Below are positions 35,015 to 43,661 of a stretch of DNA of 64,000 nt, one piece after another. Source of the stretch: Hyphomicrobiales bacterium (GTDB taxonomy: Bacteria; Pseudomonadota; Alphaproteobacteria; Rhizobiales; Rhizobiaceae); contig UBYA01000024.1 in assembly GCA_900469615.1 (NCBI GenBank), forward strand, positions 32,015-96,014, in the 5' to 3' direction. How positions within the stretch are numbered: position 1 is the stretch's first letter; every line of letters begins with the position of its first letter. Under the pieces are notes generated by a model. The model ran no database searches. It worked only from the letters and a program-made list of their open reading frames with translations, and was not told the origin of the DNA. Position numbers and translations under genes: made by a program.

Positions 35015-35445
35015 AGAATAAAGCTCGCGGCGGCCGAATCGATACGCTCGGCCCGTTTGGCTCGCGAGACATCCATTTCCAGAAGCGCCCGCTCGGCCGC
35101 TACGGTCGAAAGCCGCTCGTCCCAGAAAACGAAGGGCAGGGCGGTCTTTTCCGACATGCTGCGCACGAAGGCGCGGGTCGCCTGAACGCGCGGCCCCGAA
35201 GAGCCATCCATGTTGACAGGCAACCCTATGACGAAGGCGGCGACCTTTTCCTTGCCAGCGAATGCGAGCAGCGTTTCGGCATCCTGGGTGAACTTCACCC
35301 GCTTGATCACCGGGCGCGGGGTCGCAAAGCGCCGCCCGAGATCGGACATGGCAAGCCCGATGGTCTTCGTGCCGAGGTCGAGGCCGGCAATCGGCTGGCC
35401 GGGCAGAAGCATCGCGGCTAGGTCTTCGATGGTCAGCGTCGTCAT
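34951..35445 (-). CDS. ruvX: Putative Holliday junction resolvase / pre-16S rRNA nuclease RuvX (YqgF)
   Basis: A 164-residue YqgF/RuvX family RNase H-like nuclease. In E. coli YqgF matures the 5' end of 16S rRNA, and resolvase activity has been reported for homologues. The motif GLDLGTKTIGLAMSD supplies the first catalytic Asp, FVIGLPVNMDGS the conserved loop, and FWDERLSTVAA the second acidic segment. The third acidic residue lies in ERIDSAAA. The C terminus is convergent with and overlaps the DUF6105-like gene over 34951-35014. ATG 35445 is the start. Confidence 0.9.
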   Translation of the reverse strand: MTTLTIEDLAAMLLPGQPIAGLDLGTKTIGLAMSDLGRRFATPRPVIKRVKFTQDAETLLAFAGKEKVAAFVIGLPVNMDGSSGPRVQATRAFVRSMSEKTALPFVFWDERLSTVAAERALLEMDVSRAKRAERIDSAAASFILQGALDRLSALGRGTLPDLDA

Positions 35446-35516
35446 CAGGGTCTCGCTCTCGTCAAAACAAATTGAAGTCGAAGCCGCTTTTCATTGCAGC
35501 GGTTTGGGATATCTCC

Positions 35517-35546
35517 TAGACACCAGCCTTGTAGACACCAGCCTTG
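35517..35546 (+). repeat. 15-bp tandem duplication
   Basis: TAGACACCAGCCTTG occurs twice in direct contact (35517-35531 and 35532-35546), 31 bases before the UPF0173 gene. It looks like a recent duplication in a leader or promoter. Confidence 0.9.
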
Positions 35547-35577
35547 CATTTCAAATCAAGTAATAAGGAGCAATCCA

Positions 35578-36288
35578 ATGAAGATCACCTGGCTCGGCCA
35601 TTCCGCCTTTCGCATCGAAACGGGCAAGGCAAAAATACTGATCGATCCTTTCCTGAACTACAATTCCTCCTTTGCCGCCGCCGGTCTCAACGTCAAGGAC
35701 GCCGCCGCCGGCGTGACCCATATCCTGCTGACGCACGGCCATGCCGACCATGTCGGCGACGCGGTTCAGATCGCCAAGGACACGGGCGCGGTCGTTCTTG
35801 CCAATGCCGATCTCGCCGCCTGGCTCGGCACCAAGGGCGTGGCGAAGCTGGAAATGGGCAATACCGGCGGCACCGTCGGCCTCGGCGGCTTTTCCGCCAC
35901 CTTCACCAATGCTCTGCATTCCTCAGCCCAGATCACCGAGGATGGCGTCTCTCACGCGCTCGGCAATCCGAACGGCCTGATGCTGCATTTCGATGACGAG
36001 CCGACGCTGTTCCATATGGGCGATACCGACATCTTCTCGGATATGGGCCTCATCAACGAACTGCATCAGCCCGATATCGGTATCCTGCCGGTCGGCGACC
36101 GCTTCACCATGGGCGGGGCAGTCGCGGCGCTCGCCTGCCAGCGCTTCTTCAACTTCAAGACCGCCATTCCCTGCCATTACGGCACGTTCCCGATCATCGA
36201 CCAGACGCCGGAAAAGTTCGTCGCCGGCATGGAAGGCTCGAAGACTGCGGTTGCGGCGCCGAAGGTGGGGGAGAGCGTTTCTGCCTGA
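35578..36288 (+). CDS. UPF0173 metal-dependent hydrolase
   Basis: A 236-residue metallo-beta-lactamase-fold protein. MKITWLGHSAFRIE begins the domain, LLTHGHADHVGD is the zinc motif HxHxDH, and FHMGDTDIFSDM and PCHYGTFPI supply later ligands. This is the UPF0173/YtkL type, with no defined substrate. AAGGAG lies nine bases before ATG 35578, an excellent site; a longer in-frame reading from 35494 passes through the tandem repeat and is rejected. It precedes gatC by 92 bases. Confidence 0.92.
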   Translation: MKITWLGHSAFRIETGKAKILIDPFLNYNSSFAAAGLNVKDAAAGVTHILLTHGHADHVGDAVQIAKDTGAVVLANADLAAWLGTKGVAKLEMGNTGGTVGLGGFSATFTNALHSSAQITEDGVSHALGNPNGLMLHFDDEPTLFHMGDTDIFSDMGLINELHQPDIGILPVGDRFTMGGAVAALACQRFFNFKTAIPCHYGTFPIIDQTPEKFVAGMEGSKTAVAAPKVGESVSA

Positions 36289-36380
36289 CGATACCCGTTG
36301 CGTATGGCGGGCATGGCCTTTATAGCGAGTGTGAAAAATACCTACTTGCAATGTGGGTAAAACCTACCTCGGAGAATGCC

Positions 36381-36668
36381 ATGTCCGTCGACCTCGCCAC
36401 TGTCAAACGCGTCGCCCATCTTGCCCGTATCGCCGTCAACGAAGACGAGGCGCAGCGGATGATGGGCGAGCTGAACGGCATTCTGGGCTTCGTCGAGCAG
36501 CTTTCCGAAGTGAATGTCGATGGCGTCGAGGCCATGACCTCCGTCACGCCGATGGCAATGAAGAAGCGCACCGACGAAGTGACCGACGGCAACAAGGCTG
36601 CCGACATCGTCGCCAATGCGCCGAATACCGATCAGAATTTCTTCCTGGTGCCCAAAGTCGTCGAATAA
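36381..36668 (+). CDS. gatC: Aspartyl/glutamyl-tRNA amidotransferase subunit C
   Basis: A 95-residue small subunit that clamps GatA and GatB in the GatCAB complex, which converts Glu-tRNA-Gln (and Asp-tRNA-Asn) to the amide form. Typical features are VKRVAHLARIAVNEDEAQRM at the N terminus, LNGILGFVEQLSEV and the C-terminal FFLVPKVVE. GGAGA lies before ATG 36381. gatA follows after 59 bases; gatB is 5 kb further on rather than adjacent. Confidence 0.95.
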   Translation: MSVDLATVKRVAHLARIAVNEDEAQRMMGELNGILGFVEQLSEVNVDGVEAMTSVTPMAMKKRTDEVTDGNKAADIVANAPNTDQNFFLVPKVVE

Positions 36669-36727
36669 CGGTTCCTGTCGAGCCTTTTCCGACCCATTGC
36701 CCAATTCCAGATCTGAAGCGAAACAAA

Positions 36728-38209
36728 ATGAGCGAACTGACCAGCCTGACCATTGCCGAAGCCCGCGACAAGCTGCGCGCCAGGCAGATTACCGCCACCG
36801 AACTGACCGAGGCCTATATCTCGGCGATAGACGCGGCCAACGGTCAGATCAATGCCTACATCGCCGTGACACCCGATAAAGCCCGCGAGATGGCCAAGGC
36901 CTCGGATGCGCGCCTCGCCAGCGGCAAGGCCGGTGCGCTCGAAGGCATCCCGCTCGGCATCAAGGACCTGTTCGGCACCGAAGGCATCCATACCCAAGCC
37001 TGTAGCCACATCCTCGACGGCTTCAAGCCGCGCTATGAATCGACGGTGACGCAAAACCTCTGGAACGACGGCGCGGTCATGCTGGGCAAGCTCAACATGG
37101 ACGAGTTCGCCATGGGCTCCTCCAACGAGACCTCCTATTATGGCCCGGTCATCAACCCCTGGCGTGCCGAAGGGTCCAACCAGCAGCTCGTTCCGGGCGG
37201 CTCGTCCGGCGGGTCCGCCGCTGCCGTTGCCGCGCATCTCTGCGCCGGTGCCACGGCGACCGATACGGGCGGCTCCATCCGCCAGCCGGCCGCCTTCACC
37301 GGCACCGTCGGCATCAAGCCGACCTATGGCCGCTGCTCGCGCTGGGGCATCGCCGCCTTCGCCTCGTCGCTCGACCAGGCCGGCCCGATCGCCCGCGACG
37401 TGCGCGATGCCGCCATTCTGCTGAAGTCGATGGCAAGCGTCGATGCGAAGGACACGACCTCCGTCGACCTGCCGGTGCCGGATTACGAAGCCTCGCTCGG
37501 CCAGTCGCTGAAGGGCATGAAGATCGGCATTCCCAACGAATACCGCGTCGACGGCATGCCGGAGGAGATCGAGACGCTCTGGCAGCAGGGCATCGCCTGG
37601 CTGAAGGATGCCGGTGCGGAGATCGTCGACATCTCCCTGCCGCACACGAAATATGCGCTGCCGGCCTATTACATCGTCGCCCCCGCCGAAGCGTCCTCGA
37701 ACCTCGCGCGCTACGACGGCGTCCGCTACGGCCTGCGCGTCGAAGGCAAGGATATCGTCGACATGTATGAAAAGACGCGCGCGGCCGGCTTCGGCCAGGA
37801 AGTGAAGCGCCGCATCATGATCGGCACCTACGTTCTGTCGGCCGGCTATTACGATGCCTACTACCTGCGCGCCCAGAAGGTCCGCACCCTGATCAAGCGC
37901 GACTTCGAACTGGCCTTCAACGCCGGCGTCGACGCGATCCTGACGCCCGCAACGCCGTCCTCGGCCTTCGGCATCGCCGACGAGAACCTCGCCTCGGATC
38001 CTGTGAAGATGTACCTGAACGACATCTTCACGGTGACGGTCAACATGGCCGGTCTCCCAGGCATCGCCGTCCCCGCCGGCCTCGACTCGAAGGGCCTCCC
38101 GCTCGGCCTGCAGCTCATCGGCAAGCCCTTCGAAGAAGAAACCCTCTTCAAGACCGCCCACGTCATCGAACAGGCCGCCGGCAAGTTCACGCCGGCGAAG
38201 TGGTGGTAA
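36728..38209 (+). CDS. gatA: Aspartyl/glutamyl-tRNA amidotransferase subunit A
   Basis: A 493-residue amidase-signature enzyme that hydrolyses glutamine to supply ammonia to GatB. The Ser-cisSer-Lys triad is visible: Lys79 (GIKDLFG), the cis-Ser in PGGSSGGSAAAV (about 159) and the nucleophile Ser183 (DTGGSIRQPA). The N-terminal SELTSLTIAEARDKLRA is usual. It is in an operon with gatC and ends before a strong terminator at 38287-38319. ATG 36728 is preceded by GAAGCGAAACAAA, a modest RBS. Confidence 0.96.
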   Translation: MSELTSLTIAEARDKLRARQITATELTEAYISAIDAANGQINAYIAVTPDKAREMAKASDARLASGKAGALEGIPLGIKDLFGTEGIHTQACSHILDGFKPRYESTVTQNLWNDGAVMLGKLNMDEFAMGSSNETSYYGPVINPWRAEGSNQQLVPGGSSGGSAAAVAAHLCAGATATDTGGSIRQPAAFTGTVGIKPTYGRCSRWGIAAFASSLDQAGPIARDVRDAAILLKSMASVDAKDTTSVDLPVPDYEASLGQSLKGMKIGIPNEYRVDGMPEEIETLWQQGIAWLKDAGAEIVDISLPHTKYALPAYYIVAPAEASSNLARYDGVRYGLRVEGKDIVDMYEKTRAAGFGQEVKRRIMIGTYVLSAGYYDAYYLRAQKVRTLIKRDFELAFNAGVDAILTPATPSSAFGIADENLASDPVKMYLNDIFTVTVNMAGLPGIAVPAGLDSKGLPLGLQLIGKPFEEETLFKTAHVIEQAAGKFTPAKWW

Positions 38210-38286
38210 GCCGAAGATCCACAACGGCACGAGCGGCTTGATGAAAGATCTCGCGAAGCTTCGTGACGTTTGACATTACTTATCAG

Positions 38287-38319
38287 AAGGGCCGTCCGGA
38301 AATCCGGGCGGCCCTTTTT
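38287..38319 (+). terminator. gatCA terminator
   Basis: Stem AAGGGCCGTCCGG (38287-38299) / CCGGGCGGCCCTT (38304-38316), with one G-T pair and loop AAAT, running into TTTTT. Confidence 0.9.
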
Positions 38320-38429
38320 ACATGCCAATATTCCGCCCGGTCGCCATCACATTTTGGACCGAAATACGATCATAAATTGCAGCGAGCCGCTTGGTCTCGT
38401 CCTCTGCAACCGAATCGGAAGGTCTCTTC

Positions 38430-40433
38430 ATGCTCAAGCACGTCACGGCGATCCTGCTTCTCGGCGCATCATGGCCGGCGATTTCGCTGGCGGCCGATAA
38501 TGGGGCCATTCGTTCCATTACCCTGTCCTCGGGAGGCCTGGCCCAGGTTTCCCGGTCGGCCGATCTCAATGGCGACGGCGTGATCCGGATCGAGGTGCCG
38601 CTCGATCAGGTCGACGATATCCTGAAGAGCCTTGTGGTCAACGGCTCTGCGGGTTCTGTGGCGGGCATGTCGCTGGCAGGGCCGCAGCCCTTACAGGAAA
38701 CCTTCAAGGGCTTGCCGTTCAGTCTGGAAGCCCTCTCGTCCGTGCCATCGCTTCTGACATCGCTGCAGGGCGGTAAGGTGACGGTCAGCAGCGGCGGCAA
38801 GACGGTCGAGGGGAATATCCTTGGCATCGAGACGAGGAAGATCGACGAGAAGACAACGGTGCCGTTGCTGACCGTTATCGACAAGGATGGCGCGGTGGAG
38901 ACGCTGGCGCTCGGCGAGGATGCATCCGTCCGGCTTGACGATCCCGACATGCGCGCAAAGCTCGCCATGGCGGCGGCAGCCATTGCCCGCGGCAAGAATG
39001 ACCGCACTCGCGCCATCGATATCAAGGTGAACGGCGTCAAGAACAGCGGCGATATCGGCCTGACCTATGTCGTGCCGTCGCCGATCTGGAAAACGGCCTA
39101 CAAGGTCGTCGTCGAGGGAAATGACAAGGCCCGCCTGCAGGCATGGACGGTGCTGGAAAATGCCAGTGGCGAGGATTGGAAGGGTGTCAAGCTGACGCTG
39201 ACCTCGGCCGAACCGGTGACGCTGAAGCAGGCTCTGCACCAGTTTTATTGGAGAGAGCGGCAGGAAGTTCCGGTCGATACGGCGTCGAACAACGTTCCCG
39301 ATCCCGATAGCGGCGATCTGTCCGGCAGGCGACGTCTGTCGGGAAATTTCGGGGAACGGGCGGCGCCCGCGCTCGCGAAGCCAATGATGGGCGGGGCCGA
39401 GCGAAAGATGTCGGCGGAAGCGGCCGACGGGCTGGAAAGCCCGGCCGAACCGATGCAAATGGCCGCAGCCAATCCCACCGCGGCGACCGAAAGCGATATC
39501 TCCGCCACCTTCGAACTTCCGGGAACTTACGATCTGGCCAATGGCGACACCTTGTCGGTGCCGATCATGGATGCGGATGTGGAAGCCGACATGGTGGATA
39601 TGTATCGGGCGGGCAGCGTCCTGCACAATCCCATCGCCGCCGTGATGCTCAAGAACACGACCGGCGTCAGCATGCCTCCGGGCATTCTCACACTATACGA
39701 CAGCAAGACCGGCTATGTGGGCGATTCCCAGCTCTCGGCCTTGCCGAAGGATGACACGCGCCTCGCCAGTTTTGCAACCGACCGAAAGGTATCGATCAGC
39801 GAGCAGCAGACACCGACGGAGGAAATCGCCTCTCTGAAGGTTTCCGACGGCATCATGAACGCCGTCGTCAAATATCGCCAGACGACGACATACACCGTCT
39901 CGGGCGCGCTCGATGGCGAGCGGACCGTCATCATCGAGCATCCGATCAGGGACGGCTGGTCGTTCTCTTCGAGTGACAGCTTCGGCAAGACGGCCACGCA
40001 TCAGCGGCTCAAGGCGGTGGTGCCGGCAGGCGCCGAAAAGACGTTGACCGCTGTCGACGAGCAGCTTCAGAGCAACAGTTACGCTTTGCTCGATGCCGAG
40101 CCGGACACGCTGCTCGGCTGGTCTGCCTCGACGCAGGACAAGGCGCTGACGGACAAGCTCGCAAATCTCGCAGATGCGCGCAAAAGGCAAGTCGCCATCC
40201 AGAACGATCTGGAAAATCTCGATAGCGAACTCGGCAAGGTCACCGGCGAGCAAGAGCGGATAAGACAAAATCTCGGCGCCGTACCCGACAATAGCGATTT
40301 GAAAAAACGCTATTTGAAGGCGTTGGCAGACAGCGAGGATCAAATCGCCGCGTTGAACGAAAGACGCACCGTGGTGCAGGAGGAATACGATCGCCGCGGC
40401 GACCGGGTCGCGGAAATCATCGCCACGTTCTGA
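38430..40433 (+). CDS. DUF4139 domain secreted protein
   Basis: 667 residues, exported by the signal peptide MLKHVTAILLLGASWPAISLA. An N-terminal DUF4140-like beta region (ITLSSGGLAQVSRSADLNG) is followed by the DUF4139 core (about 200-560; LTYVVPSPIWKTAYKVVVEG, WTVLENASGEDWKGVKLTL). A Pro/Ala/Met-rich linker interrupts it near 310-370. The C-terminal 90 residues form a charged coiled coil (LADARKRQVAIQNDLENLDSELG). The function of the family is unknown; a periplasmic or envelope role is likely. ATG 38430 has GGAAGG seven bases upstream. A leading in-frame start at 38391 was rejected. Confidence 0.85.
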   Translation: MLKHVTAILLLGASWPAISLAADNGAIRSITLSSGGLAQVSRSADLNGDGVIRIEVPLDQVDDILKSLVVNGSAGSVAGMSLAGPQPLQETFKGLPFSLEALSSVPSLLTSLQGGKVTVSSGGKTVEGNILGIETRKIDEKTTVPLLTVIDKDGAVETLALGEDASVRLDDPDMRAKLAMAAAAIARGKNDRTRAIDIKVNGVKNSGDIGLTYVVPSPIWKTAYKVVVEGNDKARLQAWTVLENASGEDWKGVKLTLTSAEPVTLKQALHQFYWRERQEVPVDTASNNVPDPDSGDLSGRRRLSGNFGERAAPALAKPMMGGAERKMSAEAADGLESPAEPMQMAAANPTAATESDISATFELPGTYDLANGDTLSVPIMDADVEADMVDMYRAGSVLHNPIAAVMLKNTTGVSMPPGILTLYDSKTGYVGDSQLSALPKDDTRLASFATDRKVSISEQQTPTEEIASLKVSDGIMNAVVKYRQTTTYTVSGALDGERTVIIEHPIRDGWSFSSSDSFGKTATHQRLKAVVPAGAEKTLTAVDEQLQSNSYALLDAEPDTLLGWSASTQDKALTDKLANLADARKRQVAIQNDLENLDSELGKVTGEQERIRQNLGAVPDNSDLKKRYLKALADSEDQIAALNERRTVVQEEYDRRGDRVAEIIATF

Positions 40434-40459
40434 TCCTCCCGTCAGGAGCATCGAGCCGT

Positions 40460-40485
40460 GAGAGCCGCCCTGCCAGGCGGCTCTC
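40460..40485. terminator. Hairpin between convergent genes
   Basis: A perfect 10-bp stem GAGAGCCGCC / GGCGGCTCTC with a 6-base loop, between the stops of the DUF4139 and YjhX-like genes. No T tract follows on either strand, so it is terminator-like only. Confidence 0.5.
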
Positions 40486-40494
40486 GTGTCTGGC

Positions 40495-40752
40495 CTATCG
40501 ATTGTTCAGTTGCGATCGCACCAGCCGCAAACCCTTCTCGCTGATGCGATAGGGATGGCCGTCGGTGGATTTGATGGCCCTGAGGCGCTTCAGCCGTCGG
40601 AAAAGATCCAGGCCGAAATCGGGATAGACCCAGCCGTCCCGCGTGTAGCAGTAGACGGTCTCGATCTTCTTGCCGTCGCTGCGTTCGATTTCGATGCGCC
40701 CGCCTTGAGCGAGCAGGTGAAGAATGCGCTGTTCGGCGCGGGAAATGTCCAT
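40495..40752 (-). CDS. YjhX (TopAI) family toxin-like protein, UPF0386
   Basis: An 85-residue protein matching the YjhX/UPF0386 family throughout: MDISRAEQRILHLLAQGGRI, the CYTRDGWVYPDFGLDLFRRL core and the C-terminal YRISEKGLRLVRSQL. E. coli YjhX (TopAI) inhibits topoisomerase I and is neutralised by YjhQ, a GNAT-fold protein. Here no antitoxin gene is in the same operon. A GNAT gene at 41054 is divergent, 300 bases away, and is the only nearby candidate partner. A rhizobial copy may be a stand-alone regulator instead. Confidence 0.8.
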   Translation of the reverse strand: MDISRAEQRILHLLAQGGRIEIERSDGKKIETVYCYTRDGWVYPDFGLDLFRRLKRLRAIKSTDGHPYRISEKGLRLVRSQLNNR

Positions 40753-41053
40753 TGTTGTCAGAATCCGTCAAGCGCCAGGAGGCGCACAAAAACGATCCGA
40801 GCCTTCCCTTGGGGAAAGCCGGGGCTTCGTTTTTCAGGCCCGGCACGCAAGAAGACTTGCGAGCGGGGCCTTTACCGGGACTGACAAAAGTTGGACATCA
40901 AAACTCCGTTGAGGCTTTCTGTCTAAAGCAGGTTGCGCTTTGCGGTCAAGCGCAACCCGATTCACGCCTCTCGCCCTCCCTCGCGATTGCGAATCTCGCC
41001 GCTGGCAAAAGCCTTTCGCCGATGCTTTACTGCTGATAAATGGCGGGGGCACG
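40753..41053. other. Spacer with 10-bp inverted repeat
   Basis: 301 bases between the divergent YjhX-like and GNAT genes. It contains a perfect inverted repeat GGTTGCGCTT / AAGCGCAACC with a 7-base spacer (40931-40957). From memory, GTTGCGC/GCGCAAC-type repeats are spread through rhizobial intergenic DNA, so it may be part of a dispersed repeat. Short ORFs here lack start signals. Confidence 0.5.
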
Positions 41054-41563
41054 ATGATCCATATTCGCAATGCCCATGAAGGCGAGACCGAGGTGCTGGC
41101 GAGCATCGGCCTGCGCTCCTGGCAGAAGGCCATGGGAGCGATCGGCGGTACGGGTGAATTGCTGGAAAGCGCCAGCGAGGCCTTCTCGAGTTTCACTCGA
41201 AATCTGTGGCTGACGATTACCGTCATCGAGTTGAACGGAGAGGCGGTCGGATGGGCAGCCCGCGAGGGACTGGACGAGGCGATCTCCGATTTCTGGATCG
41301 ATCCGGATTTTCTGCGGCGAGGGCTGGGCTCGGCGCTGCTGGCGCGCATCGAGCAGGATGTGCGGGAACAGGGGCTGGAAAAGGTCTCCCTGCATACGCA
41401 TGCCGGCAATACGGATGCCATCGCCTTCTTCAAGGCGCGGGGCTACCAGATCCACTGGCTGTCGGTCGTCTACTCTCCGAAACTCGACAGCGACGTGCCG
41501 ACCGTGGGGCTTTCGAAATCGCTGGTCGAGGAAAGCGACGGCGCTTACGGACCGGGCATATAG
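41054..41563 (+). CDS. GNAT family N-acetyltransferase
   Basis: A 169-residue acetyl-CoA-dependent acetyltransferase. ISDFWIDPDFLRRGLGSALLARIEQ is the motif A region with the RRGLGSA pyrophosphate loop, and motif B is AIAFFKARGYQIHW. The N terminus IHIRNAHEGETEVLASIGLRSW is like that of other GNATs acting on small molecules. The substrate is unknown. The start is ATG 41054 after GGGGGC; the longer reading from 40940 passes through the intergenic inverted repeat. It lies 88 bases before gatB. Confidence 0.85.
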   Translation: MIHIRNAHEGETEVLASIGLRSWQKAMGAIGGTGELLESASEAFSSFTRNLWLTITVIELNGEAVGWAAREGLDEAISDFWIDPDFLRRGLGSALLARIEQDVREQGLEKVSLHTHAGNTDAIAFFKARGYQIHWLSVVYSPKLDSDVPTVGLSKSLVEESDGAYGPGI

Positions 41564-41651
41564 CGCATCGGCGCATGCCGAAAGCCTTGCGCCGCCCGGC
41601 CAATTGCTCTACCTCACAAAGTTCAGAAGAACAGCATTTCAAGAGCTTCCC

Positions 41652-43157
41652 ATGACCCTTGTCGACGTCCGCACGCCAGATCCAAAACGCTTCATTCCCG
41701 GTGCCACCGGCGATTGGGAAATCGTTATCGGCATGGAAGTCCATGCCCAGGTGTTGAGCAATTCCAAGCTTTTCTCCGGAGCCTCGACCGAGTTCGGCAA
41801 GCCGCAGAATTCCAACGTCTCGCTGGTCGATGCCGCCATGCCCGGCATGCTGCCAGTCATCAACGAGGAATGCGTCAAGCAGGCCGTGCGCACCGGTCTC
41901 GGCCTCAAGGCGCAGATCAACAAGCGCTCGATCTTTGACCGCAAGAACTATTTCTATCCCGACCTGCCGCAGGGCTATCAGATCTCGCAGTTCAAGGACC
42001 CGATCGTCGGCGAAGGCAAGATCGTTATTTCCCTTGGCCCGGATCGTCAGGGCCAGTTCGAGGACATCGAAATCGGCATCGAGCGCCTGCACCTGGAACA
42101 GGACGCCGGCAAGTCGCTGCATGACCAGCATGCCACCATGTCCTATGTCGACCTCAACCGCTCCGGCGTGGCGCTGATGGAAATTGTCTCCAAGCCGGAC
42201 ATCCGCTCGTCCGACGAGGCCAAGGCCTACATGACGAAGCTGCGCTCGATCGTGCGCTATCTCGGAACCTGCGACGGAAACATGGACGAAGGCTCGATGC
42301 GCGCCGACGTCAACGTTTCGGTCCGCCGTCCGGGCGGCGAATTCGGTACGCGCTGCGAAATCAAGAACGTCAACTCCATCCGCTTCATCGGTCAGGCGAT
42401 CGAGTATGAAGCACGCCGGCAGATCGGCATTCTGGAGGACGGCGGCACGATCGACCAGGAAACCCGCCTGTTCGATCCGAACAAGGGCGAGACGCGGTCG
42501 CTGCGCACCAAGGAAGATGCGCATGACTACCGCTATTTCCCCGATCCGGATCTGCTGCCGCTCGAATTCGACGACGCCTTCGTCAAGGAACTTGCCGAGC
42601 ATCTGCCGGAACTGCCCGACGACAAGAAGGAGCGTTTCGTTCGCGAACTCGGCCTCTCGATCTATGACGCATCGGTGCTCGTCTCGGAAAAGGCGATCGC
42701 CGATTATTTCGAGGCGGTTGCCGCCGGCCGCGACGGCAAGATGGCTGCCAACTGGGTCATCAACGACTTGCTGGGCGCTCTGAACAAAACCGGCAAAGAT
42801 ATTGAAGAGACTCCGGTTTCGCCCGCTCAGCTCGGCGCGATCATCGACCTCATCAAGGCCGAAACCATCTCGGGCAAGATCGCCAAGGATCTGTTCGAGA
42901 TCGTGCTCAACGAAGGCGGAGATCCTGCCGAAATCGTCGAGGCACGCGGCATGAAGCAGGTCACCGATACCGGCGCCATCGAAAAGGCCGTCGACGAGAT
43001 CATCGCCGCCAATCCGGATCAGGTCGCCAAGGTCAAGGCCAAGCCGACGCTTGCCGGCTGGTTCGTCGGCCAGGTGATGAAGTCGACGGGTGGCAAGGCA
43101 AACCCGCAGGCCGTGCAGGCGCTGGTCAAGGCCAAGCTCGGCATCGAAGAGGAATAA
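41652..43157 (+). CDS. gatB: Aspartyl/glutamyl-tRNA amidotransferase subunit B
   Basis: A 501-residue subunit that binds the mischarged tRNA, phosphorylates the acyl group and adds ammonia from GatA. The N-terminal catalytic cradle has GDWEIVIGMEVHAQVLSNSKLFSG, FDRKNYFYPDLPQGYQISQF and LHLEQDAGKS. A helical middle and the C-terminal YqeY-like tail (KANPQAVQALVKAKL) bind tRNA. ATG 41652 was chosen over an upstream in-frame start at 41358 inside the GNAT gene. A GNAT gene follows after three bases. Confidence 0.96.
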   Translation: MTLVDVRTPDPKRFIPGATGDWEIVIGMEVHAQVLSNSKLFSGASTEFGKPQNSNVSLVDAAMPGMLPVINEECVKQAVRTGLGLKAQINKRSIFDRKNYFYPDLPQGYQISQFKDPIVGEGKIVISLGPDRQGQFEDIEIGIERLHLEQDAGKSLHDQHATMSYVDLNRSGVALMEIVSKPDIRSSDEAKAYMTKLRSIVRYLGTCDGNMDEGSMRADVNVSVRRPGGEFGTRCEIKNVNSIRFIGQAIEYEARRQIGILEDGGTIDQETRLFDPNKGETRSLRTKEDAHDYRYFPDPDLLPLEFDDAFVKELAEHLPELPDDKKERFVRELGLSIYDASVLVSEKAIADYFEAVAAGRDGKMAANWVINDLLGALNKTGKDIEETPVSPAQLGAIIDLIKAETISGKIAKDLFEIVLNEGGDPAEIVEARGMKQVTDTGAIEKAVDEIIAANPDQVAKVKAKPTLAGWFVGQVMKSTGGKANPQAVQALVKAKLGIEEE

Positions 43158-43160
43158 GCG

Positions 43161-43661
43161 GTGTTCTTCGTCCGCACCGCCGGCGAGCAGGACCTGGAAA
43201 AGGTCCGTGCTCTGCTCGGTGAAACCTGGCATGCGACCTACGACCATATCTATGGGGCGGAAAAAGTCAGCGAACTGCACGCCTCGTGGCATTCGCCAGC
43301 AGCGCTGAAGGCCCGGCTGGCGAACAAGAATTCCGAATTCCTGGTGGCCGATGACGGCAGGACGATCGGCGGCATGGGCTATGCCGCCATGTCGACGGAG
43401 ATGACCAAGACGGTCATGCTTTACATGCTCTACGTCAGCCCCCGTCATCAGCGGGAGGGCATCGGCCGCGATATCTTCGCCGAGCTGGAAACCTGCTTTC
43501 CGGACGCGGAGATCATGCGTCTGGAGGTCGATCCGCAAAACGAGGCGGCAATTGCCTTCTATAAGGCGCACGGCTTTGTCGAGGCCGGCCGCACTGAAAA
43601 TTGCGGTAGCGGGCAATCGGGCATTCCGGCGCTGATATTCGAGAAGCCGCTGGCTACGTAG
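43161..43661 (+). CDS. GNAT family N-acetyltransferase
   Basis: A 166-residue GNAT protein. MLYVSPRHQREGIGRDIFAELE carries the acetyl-CoA loop (QREGIGR) and AIAFYKAHGFVEAGR is motif B. The start is GTG 43161, three bases after the gatB stop, with GAGG inside the gatB end as RBS, so it is co-translated with gatB. The substrate is unknown; the link to gatB is only positional. Its last 8 bases overlap the convergent gene at 43654. Confidence 0.85.
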   Translation: MFFVRTAGEQDLEKVRALLGETWHATYDHIYGAEKVSELHASWHSPAALKARLANKNSEFLVADDGRTIGGMGYAAMSTEMTKTVMLYMLYVSPRHQREGIGRDIFAELETCFPDAEIMRLEVDPQNEAAIAFYKAHGFVEAGRTENCGSGQSGIPALIFEKPLAT

